The position numbers and the translations under genes were made by a program. From contig JODX01000020.1 in NCBI GenBank assembly GCA_000719105.1, positions 46,370 through 110,369 on the forward strand: DNA of 64,000 nucleotides, read 5' to 3'. The notes under the pieces are model-generated. The model was not told the DNA's origin, did not search any database, and saw only the letters and a program-made list of their open reading frames with translations. Positions 53,976 through 62,706 of the stretch are shown one piece after another (position 1 is the first letter of the stretch; the number at the start of each line of letters is the position of its first letter). Source of the DNA: Streptomyces sclerotialus. GTDB lineage: Bacteria; Actinomycetota; Actinomycetes; Streptomycetales; Streptomycetaceae.

Positions 53976-54735
53976 GGCGCGCGTTCCCACCGTCATCGCG
54001 GACGAACTGCACATCGTCTACCGCGTCAACGGCGCCAAGACCGGCAAGGGCAGCGCCACCGCCGCCCTCAGCCGCATGATCAAGCGGGGCGAGGAGCGGG
54101 GTGTGCGCAAGGTGCACGCCGTCAAGGGTGTCTCCTTCGCCGCCTACCGCGGCGAGGCCATCGGCCTGATCGGCTCCAACGGCTCCGGCAAGTCCACCCT
54201 GCTGCGCGCCATCGCCGGCCTGCTGCCCGCCGAGAAGGGCAAGGTCTACACGGACGGCCAGCCCTCCCTGCTCGGTGTGAACGCGGCCCTGATGAACGAC
54301 CTCACGGGCGAGCGCAACGTCATATTGGGCGGCCTCGCGATGGGCATGAGCCGCGAGCAGATCAAGGCGCGCTACCAGGAGATCGTCGACTTCTCCGGCA
54401 TCAACGAGAAGGGCGACTTCATCACGCTGCCGATGCGCACCTACTCGTCCGGCATGGCGGCGCGCCTGCGCTTCTCCATCGCGGCCGCCAAGGACCACGA
54501 CGTCCTGATGATCGACGAGGCCCTGGCCACCGGTGACCGCAAGTTCCAGAAGCGCTCCGAGGCCCGCATCCGCGAGCTGCGCAAGGAGGCCGGCACCGTC
54601 TTCCTGGTCAGCCACAACAACAAGTCGATCCGCGACACCTGCGACCGCGTCCTGTGGCTGGAACGCGGCGAGCTGCGGATGGACGGGCCGACCGACGAGG
54701 TCCTGAAGGAGTACGAGAAGTTCACGGGCAAGTAG
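53968..54735 (+). CDS. ABC exporter ATP-binding protein (TagH-like)
   Basis: This 255-residue ATPase has a 60-residue N-terminal extension, Walker A IGSNGSGKSTLLRA, signature RTYSSGMAARLRFSI and Walker B DVLMIDEALATGD. The H-loop is SHNNKS. The layout fits TagH/RfbE-type exporters of teichoic acid or polysaccharide. GTG 53968 overlaps the permease gene by eight bases. It is the last gene of the operon; a terminator follows. Confidence 0.94.
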   Translation: MAEARVPTVIADELHIVYRVNGAKTGKGSATAALSRMIKRGEERGVRKVHAVKGVSFAAYRGEAIGLIGSNGSGKSTLLRAIAGLLPAEKGKVYTDGQPSLLGVNAALMNDLTGERNVILGGLAMGMSREQIKARYQEIVDFSGINEKGDFITLPMRTYSSGMAARLRFSIAAAKDHDVLMIDEALATGDRKFQKRSEARIRELRKEAGTVFLVSHNNKSIRDTCDRVLWLERGELRMDGPTDEVLKEYEKFTGK

Positions 54736-54778
54736 CCCGCTCGAGCAGCGCCGGTCCGGCCCCGTCGCCGGCCACGTC

Positions 54779-54810
54779 CCGACCCCGCCGGACAGCTCCG
54801 GCGGGGTCGG
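54779..54810 (+). terminator. Terminator of the polymer operon
   Basis: Arms 54779-54792 and 54797-54810 form a perfect 14-bp stem with loop CAGC, 44 bp after the ATPase stop. Confidence 0.85.
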
Positions 54811-55104
54811 TCGTGTGACGGACGGCCGGCCGGCGGGGCAGTGGCCGCACGGCGTTCCGCTGGTTCCCCTGGGAAAGTTCTCGGCTTCTGTGACGTACGG
54901 GAACCCTGGGACGAGCTGGTGAGTTGTCCTGATGCGCGGGACACCCCGGCGGAGCGCGGCGCGCTGTACAACGTAAGCTGTACCGGTGCCGAATCGCGGC
55001 AAGTGGGTCCATAATGCGCGACACCCGGCACTGCCGCTCCGTACCGACAGTGGGCGGCGTGTCCGAAATAGTGTGAAATGCGTCGGCAGTGTAGAACGGG
55101 AGAT
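54811..55104 (+). promoter_or_regulatory. Upstream region of the hopanoid operon
   Basis: This 294-bp stretch has no supported gene. It must hold the hopanoid operon promoter. GGGAACC near 54899 with GTTGTC about 20 bp further on loosely resembles an ECF-type promoter, but the match is weak. Confidence 0.35.
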
Positions 55105-55179
55105 GTGACGGCAATGGCTACGGATACTCCCTACCTCCGCGACGCTCGTGCCGTCTCCGCGCCGGGTGGCGAGCGGTGA
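55105..55179 (+). CDS. Possible leader ORF (24 aa) before hpnC
   Basis: GTG 55105 (or ATG 55114) begins a short frame, MATDTPYLRDARAVSAPGGE, ending at the TGA 55177-55179, which overlaps the hpnC GTG (GTGA). GGGAG precedes it. Its overlap suggests translational coupling. No function is known, and it may simply be a longer leader. Confidence 0.35.
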   Translation: MTAMATDTPYLRDARAVSAPGGER

Positions 55180-56078
55180 CGAAAGCCGGGACCGCGCGCC
55201 CGGGTGACCCGGAGCAGGGCACCCTCGCGAAGGCGGCCGCCGAGAACTTCCCCGTGGCTCCGTTCTTCCTGCCCAGGGCCTGGCGCGACGACCTCATGGC
55301 CGTCTACGGCTTCGCCCGCCTCGTCGACGACATCGGCGACGGCGACCTCGCGCCCGGCGGGACCGACGCCCGATTGCTCGGCGTGTCGCCCGAGGAGGCC
55401 GAGGACCGGCTCGTCCTGCTCGACGCCTTCGAGGCCGACCTGCGCAGGGTGTTCGACGGGACCCCGCGCCATCCGCTGCTGCGCCGGCTCCAGCCGACCG
55501 TCCGCCGCCGCTCCCTCACGCCGGGGCCCTTCCTCGGTCTGATCGCCGCGAACCGCCAGGACCAGCTCGTCACGCGCTATGAGACGTACGACGACCTCCT
55601 TGCCTACTGCGAGCTGTCCGCCAATCCCGTCGGCCGGCTCGTGCTCGGCGTCACCGGCACCTCGACCCCTGAACGCGAGCGCCGTTCGGACGCCGTCTGC
55701 ACGGCGCTGCAGATCGTCGAGCACCTCCAGGACGTCGCCGAGGACCTCGGCCGCGACCGCATCTATCTGCCCGCCGCCGACATGAAGCGCTTCCACGTCC
55801 AGGAGGCGGATCTCGCCGCGCCCACCGCGGGCGCGTCGGTGCGCGCACTCGTCGCGTACGAAGCGGAACGCGCCCGTGAGCTGCTGAAGGAGGGCGATCC
55901 CCTGGTGGGGAGCGTCCACGGCAGGCTGCGGCTGCTGCTGGCGGGGTTCGTGGCGGGCGGACGGGCGGCGGTCCATGCGATCGCCGCCGCCGACTACGAC
56001 GTACTTCCCGGCCCGCCCAAACCCGGCAAGCTCCGGCTGCTGCGTGAGGCGGGCGTGACTCTGCGAGGAGAGAGGTGA
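55176..56078 (+). CDS. hpnC: Squalene synthase HpnC
   Basis: This 300-residue isoprenoid synthase of the squalene/phytoene family has the two Asp-rich motifs ARLVDDIGDG and EDLGRD, with YDDLLAYCELSANPVG. HpnC works after HpnD to convert presqualene diphosphate to hydroxysqualene, which HpnE turns into squalene. GTG 55176 is coupled to a short upstream frame, and its stop overlaps hpnD (GTGA). It is first in the hopanoid operon. Confidence 0.95.
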   Translation: MTKAGTARPGDPEQGTLAKAAAENFPVAPFFLPRAWRDDLMAVYGFARLVDDIGDGDLAPGGTDARLLGVSPEEAEDRLVLLDAFEADLRRVFDGTPRHPLLRRLQPTVRRRSLTPGPFLGLIAANRQDQLVTRYETYDDLLAYCELSANPVGRLVLGVTGTSTPERERRSDAVCTALQIVEHLQDVAEDLGRDRIYLPAADMKRFHVQEADLAAPTAGASVRALVAYEAERARELLKEGDPLVGSVHGRLRLLLAGFVAGGRAAVHAIAAADYDVLPGPPKPGKLRLLREAGVTLRGER

Positions 56079-57025
56079 TCCGGACCGTGGAGTCGGAGGC
56101 ACTCGTGTCCGCACCGGTACTTGCCGCCTACAGCTACTGCGAGGCCGTCACCGGGCAGCAGGCCCGAAACTTCGCCTACGGCATCAGGCTGCTGCCGACG
56201 GCCAAGCGGCGTGCCATGTCGGCGGTCTACGCCTTCTCGCGGCGGGTCGACGACATCGGCGACGGTGCGCTCGCGCCCGAGGTCAAGGCGGCCCGGCTCG
56301 AGGACACCCGGGCCCTGCTCACCCGGGTGCGCGACGGCGGCGTCGACGAGGACGACACCGATCCGGTCGCGGTCGCCCTGGCGGACGCGAGCCGGCGGTT
56401 CCCGATCCCGCTCGGCGGCCTGGACGAGCTGATCGACGGCGTCCTGATGGACGTGCGCGGCGAGACCTACGAGACGTGGGACGACCTCAAGCTGTACTGC
56501 CGCTGTGTGGCGGGCGCCATCGGGCGGGTCTCGCTCGGTGTGTTCGGCACCGAGCCGGGCGCGCGCGGTGCCGAGCGCGCCGCGGAGTACGCCGATACCT
56601 TGGGGCTCGCGCTGCAGCTCACCAACATCCTGCGGGACCTGCGCGAGGACGCCGAGGGCGGACGCACCTATCTGCCCTCCGACGACCTCGCCAAGTTCGG
56701 CTGCTCCGCCGGGTTCGCCGGGCCGGTGCCGCCGCCCGACTCCGACTTCGCGGGCCTGGTCCACTTCGAGGTGCGGCGGGCGCGTGCCCTGTTCGCCGAG
56801 GGCTACCGGCTGCTGCCCATGCTCGACCGGCGCAGCGGCGCCTGCGTCGCCGCCATGGCCGGCATCTACCGCCGTCTCCTGGACCGCATCGAACGCGAGC
56901 CTGAGGCCGTGCTGCGCGGCCGGGTCTCCCTGCCCGGACGCGAGAAGGCGTACGTCGCCGTGCGGGGCCTGTCCGGGCTGGACGCCCGTCATGTGTCGCG
57001 CCGGACCGTCAGGAGGCGTACCTGA
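56075..57025 (+). CDS. hpnD: Presqualene diphosphate synthase HpnD
   Basis: This 316-residue protein has YAFSRRVDDIGDG, LQLTNILRDLREDAEGGR and ETWDDLKLYCRCVAGAIG, the phytoene/presqualene synthase signatures. It condenses two farnesyl diphosphates to presqualene diphosphate. Partner of HpnC and HpnE. GTG 56075 overlaps the hpnC stop by four bases, and its own stop overlaps the start of a 46-residue gene as TGATG. Confidence 0.95.
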   Translation: MIRTVESEALVSAPVLAAYSYCEAVTGQQARNFAYGIRLLPTAKRRAMSAVYAFSRRVDDIGDGALAPEVKAARLEDTRALLTRVRDGGVDEDDTDPVAVALADASRRFPIPLGGLDELIDGVLMDVRGETYETWDDLKLYCRCVAGAIGRVSLGVFGTEPGARGAERAAEYADTLGLALQLTNILRDLREDAEGGRTYLPSDDLAKFGCSAGFAGPVPPPDSDFAGLVHFEVRRARALFAEGYRLLPMLDRRSGACVAAMAGIYRRLLDRIEREPEAVLRGRVSLPGREKAYVAVRGLSGLDARHVSRRTVRRRT

Positions 57026-57165
57026 TGGACAATCCCGTCCAAGGCGGCTCCATCGGGAAGAAGTGGTACGCAACCCTCCGCCCGTCGGCCGCGTCCCAGA
57101 GTGCGACGGCCTGCCGTGCACCGTTCAAGTACCACGGTCCGGCCGCGGGGGAGGGCACGCGATGA
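57025..57165 (+). CDS. DUF6380-family small protein in hopanoid operon (46 aa)
   Basis: ATG 57025 overlaps the hpnD stop (TGATG), and its TGA overlaps the hpnE ATG (ATGA at 57162). The product, beginning MDNPVQGGSIGKKWYATLRP, with CRAPFKYHGPAAGEG near the end, resembles the small DUF6380 proteins found between hpnD and hpnE in Streptomyces as I recall. It is basic and has no membrane helix. Role unknown, possibly only coupling or a partner of the squalene enzymes. Confidence 0.7.
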   Translation: MDNPVQGGSIGKKWYATLRPSAASQSATACRAPFKYHGPAAGEGTR

Positions 57166-58724
57166 CCGACGGAACACGGTCCGAAGGGCTGCTCGACGCG
57201 GACAGTCCCGGCCGCCCCGGGGCGGAGCGGGACACGCGAGGTCCCGCCGACGGGGCGGCGGCCCCGGACGTGCGCACGGCCGTGGTGGTGGGCGGCGGAC
57301 TCGCCGGGGTCACCGCTGCGCTGTCGCTGGCCGACGCCGGGGTGCGCGTGACCCTGCTGGAGGGGCGGCCGCGGCTCGGCGGACTCGCCTTCTCCTTCCG
57401 GCGCGGCGAGCTGACCGTCGACAACGGGCAGCACGTCTACCTGCGCTGCTGCACCGCCTACCGCTGGTTCCTCGACCGGATCGACGGTGCCGCGCTCGCC
57501 CCGGTGCAGGCCCGTCTCGACGTGCCCGTGCTCGACGCGGACGCCCGGCCGGGGCGGCGGCTCGGCCGGCTGCGGCGCGACGCGCTGCCCGTACCGCTGC
57601 ACCTCGGACGCTCCCTCGCGACCTACCCGCACCTCTCGCTCGCCGAGCGCGCCAAGGTGGGGCGGGCGGCACTCGCCCTCAAGGGACTCGACCTCGCGGA
57701 CCCCGCGCTGGACGCGCAGGACTTCGGCAGCTGGCTCGCCGCGCACGGCCAGTCGGCACGTGCCGTCGAGGCGCTGTGGGACCTGGTGGGGGTCGCCACC
57801 CTCAACGCGGTCGCGGGGGACGCCTCCCTCGCGCTGGCCGCGATGGTCTTCAAGACGGGGCTGCTGTCCGACCCGGGCGCGGCCGACATCGGCTGGGCCC
57901 ACGTCCCGCTGGGCGACCTGCACGACGGGCTGGCCCGCAGGGCGCTCGACGCGGCGGGCGTCCGCACCGAGGTCCGTACGCGCGTCACGTCCGTCTCCCG
58001 CGCGGACGACGGGCGTTGGACGGTACAGGTGCCCGGCGAGCGGCTCGACGCGGACGCGGTCGTTCTCGCCGTACCGCAGCGCGAGGCGCACGGCCTGCTG
58101 CCCGCGGGCGCGCTCGACCACCCGGAGCGGCTGCCGGCCATCGGCACCGCGCCGATCCTCAACGTCCATGTCGTGTACGACCGGAAGGTGCTGAGCCGGC
58201 CGTTCATCGCGGCGCTGGGCAGCCCGGTGCAGTGGGTCTTCGACCGGACCGCGGCGTCCGGGCTGCGCGAGGGCCAGTACCTGGCGCTGTCCCAGTCGGC
58301 CGCGCAGGACGAGATCGACCTGCCCGTCGCCGAACTGCGCGCGCGGTACCTGCCGGAGCTGGAGCGGCTGCTGCCCGCCGCGCGCGGGGCCGGCGTACGG
58401 GACTTCTTCGTGACCCGGGAGCGCACGGCGACGTTCGCCCCCACACCCGGCGTCGGGCGGCTGCGGCCCGGCGCCCGTACCAAGGTTCCCGGCCTCTATC
58501 TGGCCGGAGCGTGGACCGCCACCGGGTGGCCCGCGACCATGGAGGGTGCGGTCCGCAGCGGCATCACCGCGGCGGACGCCGCGCTGACCGCCCTGGACCG
58601 GCCCCGCGACCACCTCTTCGACTTCGACGAGGCGGACGGACGCGCCTTCCCGGGGGACGGCCCCCGGAGCCCCGGCCGAGTGCCCGAGGGAACCGGTGCC
58701 CCCCTGCGAGGGGGACCGAAGTGA
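57162..58724 (+). CDS. hpnE: Hydroxysqualene dehydroxylase HpnE (FAD-dependent)
   Basis: This 520-residue amine-oxidase-like flavoprotein has the FAD site AVVVGGGLAGVTAALSLADA, then GRPRLGGLAFSF and VDNGQHVYLRCC, and ends GLYLAGAWTATGWPATMEGA. It removes the hydroxyl of hydroxysqualene to give squalene. A 35-residue low-complexity N-terminus precedes the FAD site, and a Gly/Pro-rich tail follows. ATG 57162 overlaps the small-gene stop. Confidence 0.94.
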   Translation: MTDGTRSEGLLDADSPGRPGAERDTRGPADGAAAPDVRTAVVVGGGLAGVTAALSLADAGVRVTLLEGRPRLGGLAFSFRRGELTVDNGQHVYLRCCTAYRWFLDRIDGAALAPVQARLDVPVLDADARPGRRLGRLRRDALPVPLHLGRSLATYPHLSLAERAKVGRAALALKGLDLADPALDAQDFGSWLAAHGQSARAVEALWDLVGVATLNAVAGDASLALAAMVFKTGLLSDPGAADIGWAHVPLGDLHDGLARRALDAAGVRTEVRTRVTSVSRADDGRWTVQVPGERLDADAVVLAVPQREAHGLLPAGALDHPERLPAIGTAPILNVHVVYDRKVLSRPFIAALGSPVQWVFDRTAASGLREGQYLALSQSAAQDEIDLPVAELRARYLPELERLLPAARGAGVRDFFVTRERTATFAPTPGVGRLRPGARTKVPGLYLAGAWTATGWPATMEGAVRSGITAADAALTALDRPRDHLFDFDEADGRAFPGDGPRSPGRVPEGTGAPLRGGPK

Positions 58725-58783
58725 AGGTCGAACGGCGCGCGGCGGATCCACGCACCTTCCGCACCGCAACAAGAGGAGAAACT

Positions 58784-59857
58784 GTGCCCACTGTGCCCCC
58801 GGCCTCCACGGCCGCTCGGGAGACCGCGGTGGACGTGACCGCGCTCCTGGAGCGCGGCCGGACCCTGTCCACACCGGTGCTGCGGGCGGCCGTGAACCGC
58901 CTGGCACCGCCCATGGACACCGTCGCCGCCTACCACTTCGGCTGGATCGACGCCGCGGGCAACCCCGCCGAGGGCGACGGCGGCAAGGCCGTACGTCCCG
59001 CGCTCGCCGTGCTGTCCGCCGAGGTGACCGGCGCGGCGCCGGAGACCGGCATCCCCGGCGCGGTCGCCGTCGAGCTGGTGCACAACTTCTCCCTGCTGCA
59101 CGACGACCTGATGGACGGCGACGAGCAGCGCCGCCACCGCGACACCGTGTGGAAGGTGCACGGCCCCGCTCAGGCCATCCTCGTCGGCGACGCCCTGATG
59201 GCGCTCGCCAACGAGCTGCTGCTGGAGCTCGGCACCGTGGAGGCCGGCCGCGCCACCCGCCGCCTCACCGCCGCAACCCGCGCCCTCATCGACGGCCAGG
59301 CCCAGGACATCTCCTACGAGAACCGCGACCGCGTCAGCGTCGAGGAGTGCCTGGAGATGGAGGGCAACAAGACCGGCGCCCTGCTCGCCTGCGCCTCCTC
59401 CATCGGCGCGGTCCTCGGCGGCGCCGACGACCGTACGGCCGACGCGCTGGAGCAGTACGGCTACCACCTGGGCCTCGCCTTCCAGGCCGTGGACGACCTG
59501 CTGGGCATCTGGGGCGACCCGGACTTCACCGGCAAGCAGACCTGGAGCGATCTGCGCCAGCGCAAGAAGTCCCTGCCGGTCGTGGCCGCGCTCGCGGCGG
59601 GCGGCCCGGCTTCCGAGAAGCTGGGCGAAATCCTCGCCGCCGATGCGCTGAGCAGCGACTTCGCGAACTTCTCCGAGGAGGAGTTCGCCGCCCGCGCCGC
59701 TCTGATCGAGCAGGCCGGCGGCCGTGAGTGGACCGCCGAGGAGGCGCGCCGCCAGCACCGGGTGGCCCTCGAGGCCCTGGACACCGTGTCGATGCCGGAC
59801 CGGGTGCGGGACCAGTTCGTGGCACTCGCCGACTTCGTCGTCGTACGAAAGAGATGA
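58784..59857 (+). CDS. Polyprenyl (farnesyl) diphosphate synthase
   Basis: This 357-residue trans-prenyltransferase has the first Asp-rich motif in FSLLHDDLMDGDEQRR and the second in FQAVDDLLGIWGD, with GGKAVRPALAVLSAEV. It probably makes farnesyl diphosphate for HpnD. GTG 58784 follows AGAGGAGAAACT. An earlier GTG at 58721 overlaps the hpnE stop and would add 21 residues; the ribosome site decides for the later one. It is in the middle of the hopanoid operon. Confidence 0.9.
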   Translation: MPTVPPASTAARETAVDVTALLERGRTLSTPVLRAAVNRLAPPMDTVAAYHFGWIDAAGNPAEGDGGKAVRPALAVLSAEVTGAAPETGIPGAVAVELVHNFSLLHDDLMDGDEQRRHRDTVWKVHGPAQAILVGDALMALANELLLELGTVEAGRATRRLTAATRALIDGQAQDISYENRDRVSVEECLEMEGNKTGALLACASSIGAVLGGADDRTADALEQYGYHLGLAFQAVDDLLGIWGDPDFTGKQTWSDLRQRKKSLPVVAALAAGGPASEKLGEILAADALSSDFANFSEEEFAARAALIEQAGGREWTAEEARRQHRVALEALDTVSMPDRVRDQFVALADFVVVRKR

Positions 59858-59880
59858 TCACTTACGCGACAGAGCTGATC

Positions 59881-59903
59881 GTTATCGGTCGCGTTATCGG
59901 TCG
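59881..59903 (+). repeat. 11-bp direct repeat before shc
   Basis: GTTATCGGTCG occurs at 59881-59891 and 59893-59903, in the 191-bp gap between the polyprenyl synthase and shc. It may be a regulator site or part of an internal promoter. Confidence 0.45.
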
Positions 59904-60048
59904 AATACGCCTCGCATAGTCGCCGGCCGGTGTCCCCCGAACGTCTCGGCCCCGTCCGGGCAGGGGACCTCAGGAGCTCGCACCGCACCTCAGCACCGGC
60001 CGACGGCGGACCCGCAAGCAGAGACATCAACTGCACGAAGGGGAAGCC

Positions 60049-62055
60049 ATGACAGCGACGACCGACGGAAGTGCCGGGGCCCTGCCGCTCCGGTCCGCCT
60101 CGGCCAGCGACACCGACACCGACACCCCCGTGGCGGCCGGGGTCCCGGACGCCGCCGTCCGCGCGCTGCACAGCGCCACGGACTTCCTGCTCGCGCGCCA
60201 GGACGCCCAGGGCTGGTGGAAGGGCGACCTGGAGACCAACGTCACCATGGACGCCGAGGACCTGCTGCTCCGCCAGTTCCTCGGCATCCGCGACGAGGAG
60301 ACCACGCGCGCGGCCGCCCTCTTCATCCGCGGTGAGCAGCGCGACGACGGGACCTGGGCCACCTTCCACGGCGGGCCCGGGGAACTCTCCGTCACCATCG
60401 AGGCGTACGTCGCGCTGCGCCTGGCCGGGGACGCCCCCGACGCGCCCCACATGGCACGGGCGGCGGAGTGGATCCGCGCGCGCGGGGGCATCGCGGCCTC
60501 GCGCGTGTTCACGCGGATCTGGCTCGCCCTGTTCGGCTGGTGGAAGTGGGAGGAGTTGCCCGAACTGCCGCCGGAGATCGTCTGGTTGCCGAAGTGGGTG
60601 CCCCTCAACATCTACGACTTCGGATGCTGGGCACGGCAGACCATAGTGCCGCTCACCATCGTCTCCGCACAGCGGCCGGTACGCCCGGCGCCCTTCCCGC
60701 TGGGGGAGCTGCACGCCGGCCCCGGCCGTCCCGGACCGTCCGGGTCCCTTGCGCCCGTGGTCAGTTGGGAGGGGCTCTTCCAGCGGCTCGACAAGGTGCT
60801 GCACGGCTATCACCGGGTGGCCCCGAGGCGGCTGCGCAGGGCCGCCATGAACACCGCGGCGCGCTGGATCGTCGAGCGGCAGGAGAACGACGGCTGCTGG
60901 GGCGGCATCCAGCCGCCGGCCGTCTACTCGCTCATCGCGCTGCACCTGCTGGGCTACGACCTGAAGCACCCCGTGATGCGCGCGGGCCTCGAGTCCCTGG
61001 ACCGGTTCGCGGTGTGGCGCGAGGACGGCGCCCGGATGATCGAGGCCTGTCAGTCGCCCGTGTGGGACACGTGCCTGGCGACCATCGCGCTCGCCGACGC
61101 CGGGCTGCCCGCCGACCATCCGCAGCTCGTGAAGGCCGCGGACTGGATGCTCGGCGAGGAGATCGCCCGGACGGGCGACTGGGCCGTGCGCAGGGGACGG
61201 CTGGCGCCCGGCGGCTGGGCGTTCGAGTTCCACAACGACAACTACCCCGACATCGACGACACCGCCGAGGTCGTCCTCGCCCTGCGCCGCGTCCGCCACC
61301 CCGACCGGGAGCGGGCCGACCGGGCGATCGCGCGGGGGGTGCGCTGGACCCTGGGCATGCAGTCGCGCGACGGCGCCTGGGCCGCCTTCGACGTCGACAA
61401 CACCAGCCCGTTCCCCAACCGGCTGCCGTTCTGCGATTTCGGCGAGGTCATCGACCCGCCGTCCGCCGACGTCACCGCCCATGTGGTGGAGATGCTCGCC
61501 GTCGAGGGACTGGCGCACGACCCGCGCACCCGGCGGGGCATCGAGTGGCTGCTCGCCGCCCAGGAACCGAACGGCTCGTGGTTCGGGCGCTGGGGCGTCA
61601 ACTACGTCTACGGCACCGGCTCGGTGGTGCCCGCCCTGACCGCCGCCGGGCTGCCCGCCGCGCACCCCGCGATCCGCCGGGCCGTGGCCTGGCTGGAGAC
61701 CGTGCAGAACGACGACGGAGGCTGGGGCGAGGACCTGCGCTCCTACCAGGACACGGCCGGCTGGAGCGGCAAGGGCGCCTCCACCGCCTCCCAGACCGCC
61801 TGGGCGCTGCTCGCGCTGCTGGCGGCGGGGGAGCGGGAGTCGAAGAGCACGGAGCGCGGGATCGGATGGCTGGTGAGCACCCAGCGCGAGGACGGCTCCT
61901 GGGACGAGCCGTACTTCACCGGCACCGGCTTCCCGTGGGACTTCTCCATCAACTACCACCTCTACCGGCAGGTGTTCCCGCTCACCGCGCTCGGCCGGTA
62001 CGTCCACGGCGAGCCCTTCGGCGACCCGGCGGCCGCACCGCACCGGGGGAACTGA
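60049..62055 (+). CDS. shc: Squalene-hopene cyclase
   Basis: This 668-residue enzyme cyclises squalene to hopene. The catalytic DxDD motif is PDIDDTAEVVLAL at about residue 400. QW-type repeats run through the sequence (QDAQGWWKGDLE, QENDGCWGGIQP, NDDGGWGEDL, QREDGSWDEPYFTGTGFP). Length is normal. ATG 60049 follows GAAGGGGAAGCC. A 191-bp gap precedes it, so there may be an internal promoter. HpnG and HpnH follow. Confidence 0.97.
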   Translation: MTATTDGSAGALPLRSASASDTDTDTPVAAGVPDAAVRALHSATDFLLARQDAQGWWKGDLETNVTMDAEDLLLRQFLGIRDEETTRAAALFIRGEQRDDGTWATFHGGPGELSVTIEAYVALRLAGDAPDAPHMARAAEWIRARGGIAASRVFTRIWLALFGWWKWEELPELPPEIVWLPKWVPLNIYDFGCWARQTIVPLTIVSAQRPVRPAPFPLGELHAGPGRPGPSGSLAPVVSWEGLFQRLDKVLHGYHRVAPRRLRRAAMNTAARWIVERQENDGCWGGIQPPAVYSLIALHLLGYDLKHPVMRAGLESLDRFAVWREDGARMIEACQSPVWDTCLATIALADAGLPADHPQLVKAADWMLGEEIARTGDWAVRRGRLAPGGWAFEFHNDNYPDIDDTAEVVLALRRVRHPDRERADRAIARGVRWTLGMQSRDGAWAAFDVDNTSPFPNRLPFCDFGEVIDPPSADVTAHVVEMLAVEGLAHDPRTRRGIEWLLAAQEPNGSWFGRWGVNYVYGTGSVVPALTAAGLPAAHPAIRRAVAWLETVQNDDGGWGEDLRSYQDTAGWSGKGASTASQTAWALLALLAAGERESKSTERGIGWLVSTQREDGSWDEPYFTGTGFPWDFSINYHLYRQVFPLTALGRYVHGEPFGDPAAAPHRGN

Positions 62056-62056
62056 G

Positions 62057-62701
62057 GTGAGCGGCCGGCCCGCTCCGGTCCCCCTGCTGATCGCCTGCGG
62101 ACTCGGCATCGAGCGGCTCGCCCTGCGCGGCGCCGGCCGCGGGCGGGCCGGGGGCCCGGTCACCGTGCTGCGCACCGGCATGGGGCCGAAGGCCGCCGGC
62201 CGCTCGGTCACCCGGGCGCTCGGCGACCCGGCGCTCAGCGGGGCCGCCGTCCTCGCCACCGGGTTCTGCGCCGGGCTGGCGCCGGGCATGCACCCGGGTG
62301 ACCTGGTGGTCGCCGAGACGGCCATCGGCCCGGACGGCGTAACGACACCGTGCGTGGGCACCGGGCTGCTGACCGAGGAGCTGAGACGTGCCGCACCGGG
62401 ACGTGCGGTCCACAGAGGCGCGCTCACCGGCTCCGACCACGTCGTACGCGGTCGGGAACGGTCGGCGCTGCTCAGAACCGGCGCGATCGCGGTCGACATG
62501 GAATCCGCCGTCACACTCCAGTGCGCCGTGCGCGCGGGCGCACACCCGGTTGCGGCTGTCCGGGTGATCGTGGACGCTCCAGAACATGAGCTGGTCCGGA
62601 TCGGCACGGTGCGCGGTGGAATATCGGCTTTCCGTGTCCTTCGTTCCGTCTTTCCCGCTTTTTTCGAATGGCACCGTTCCTTGCTGCTCCCCAGGAGGTG
62701 A
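62057..62701 (+). CDS. hpnG: Adenosylhopane nucleosidase HpnG
   Basis: This 214-residue protein has the phosphorylase/nucleosidase pattern: LIACGLGIERLAL, TGFCAGLAPGMHPGDLVVAE and VDMESAVTLQCAVRAG. It removes adenine from adenosylhopane, giving ribosylhopane on the way to bacteriohopanetetrol. GTG 62057 starts one base after the shc stop. It ends at TGA 62699-62701, six bases before hpnH. Confidence 0.92.
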   Translation: MSGRPAPVPLLIACGLGIERLALRGAGRGRAGGPVTVLRTGMGPKAAGRSVTRALGDPALSGAAVLATGFCAGLAPGMHPGDLVVAETAIGPDGVTTPCVGTGLLTEELRRAAPGRAVHRGALTGSDHVVRGRERSALLRTGAIAVDMESAVTLQCAVRAGAHPVAAVRVIVDAPEHELVRIGTVRGGISAFRVLRSVFPAFFEWHRSLLLPRR

Positions 62702-62706
62702 GCCAG

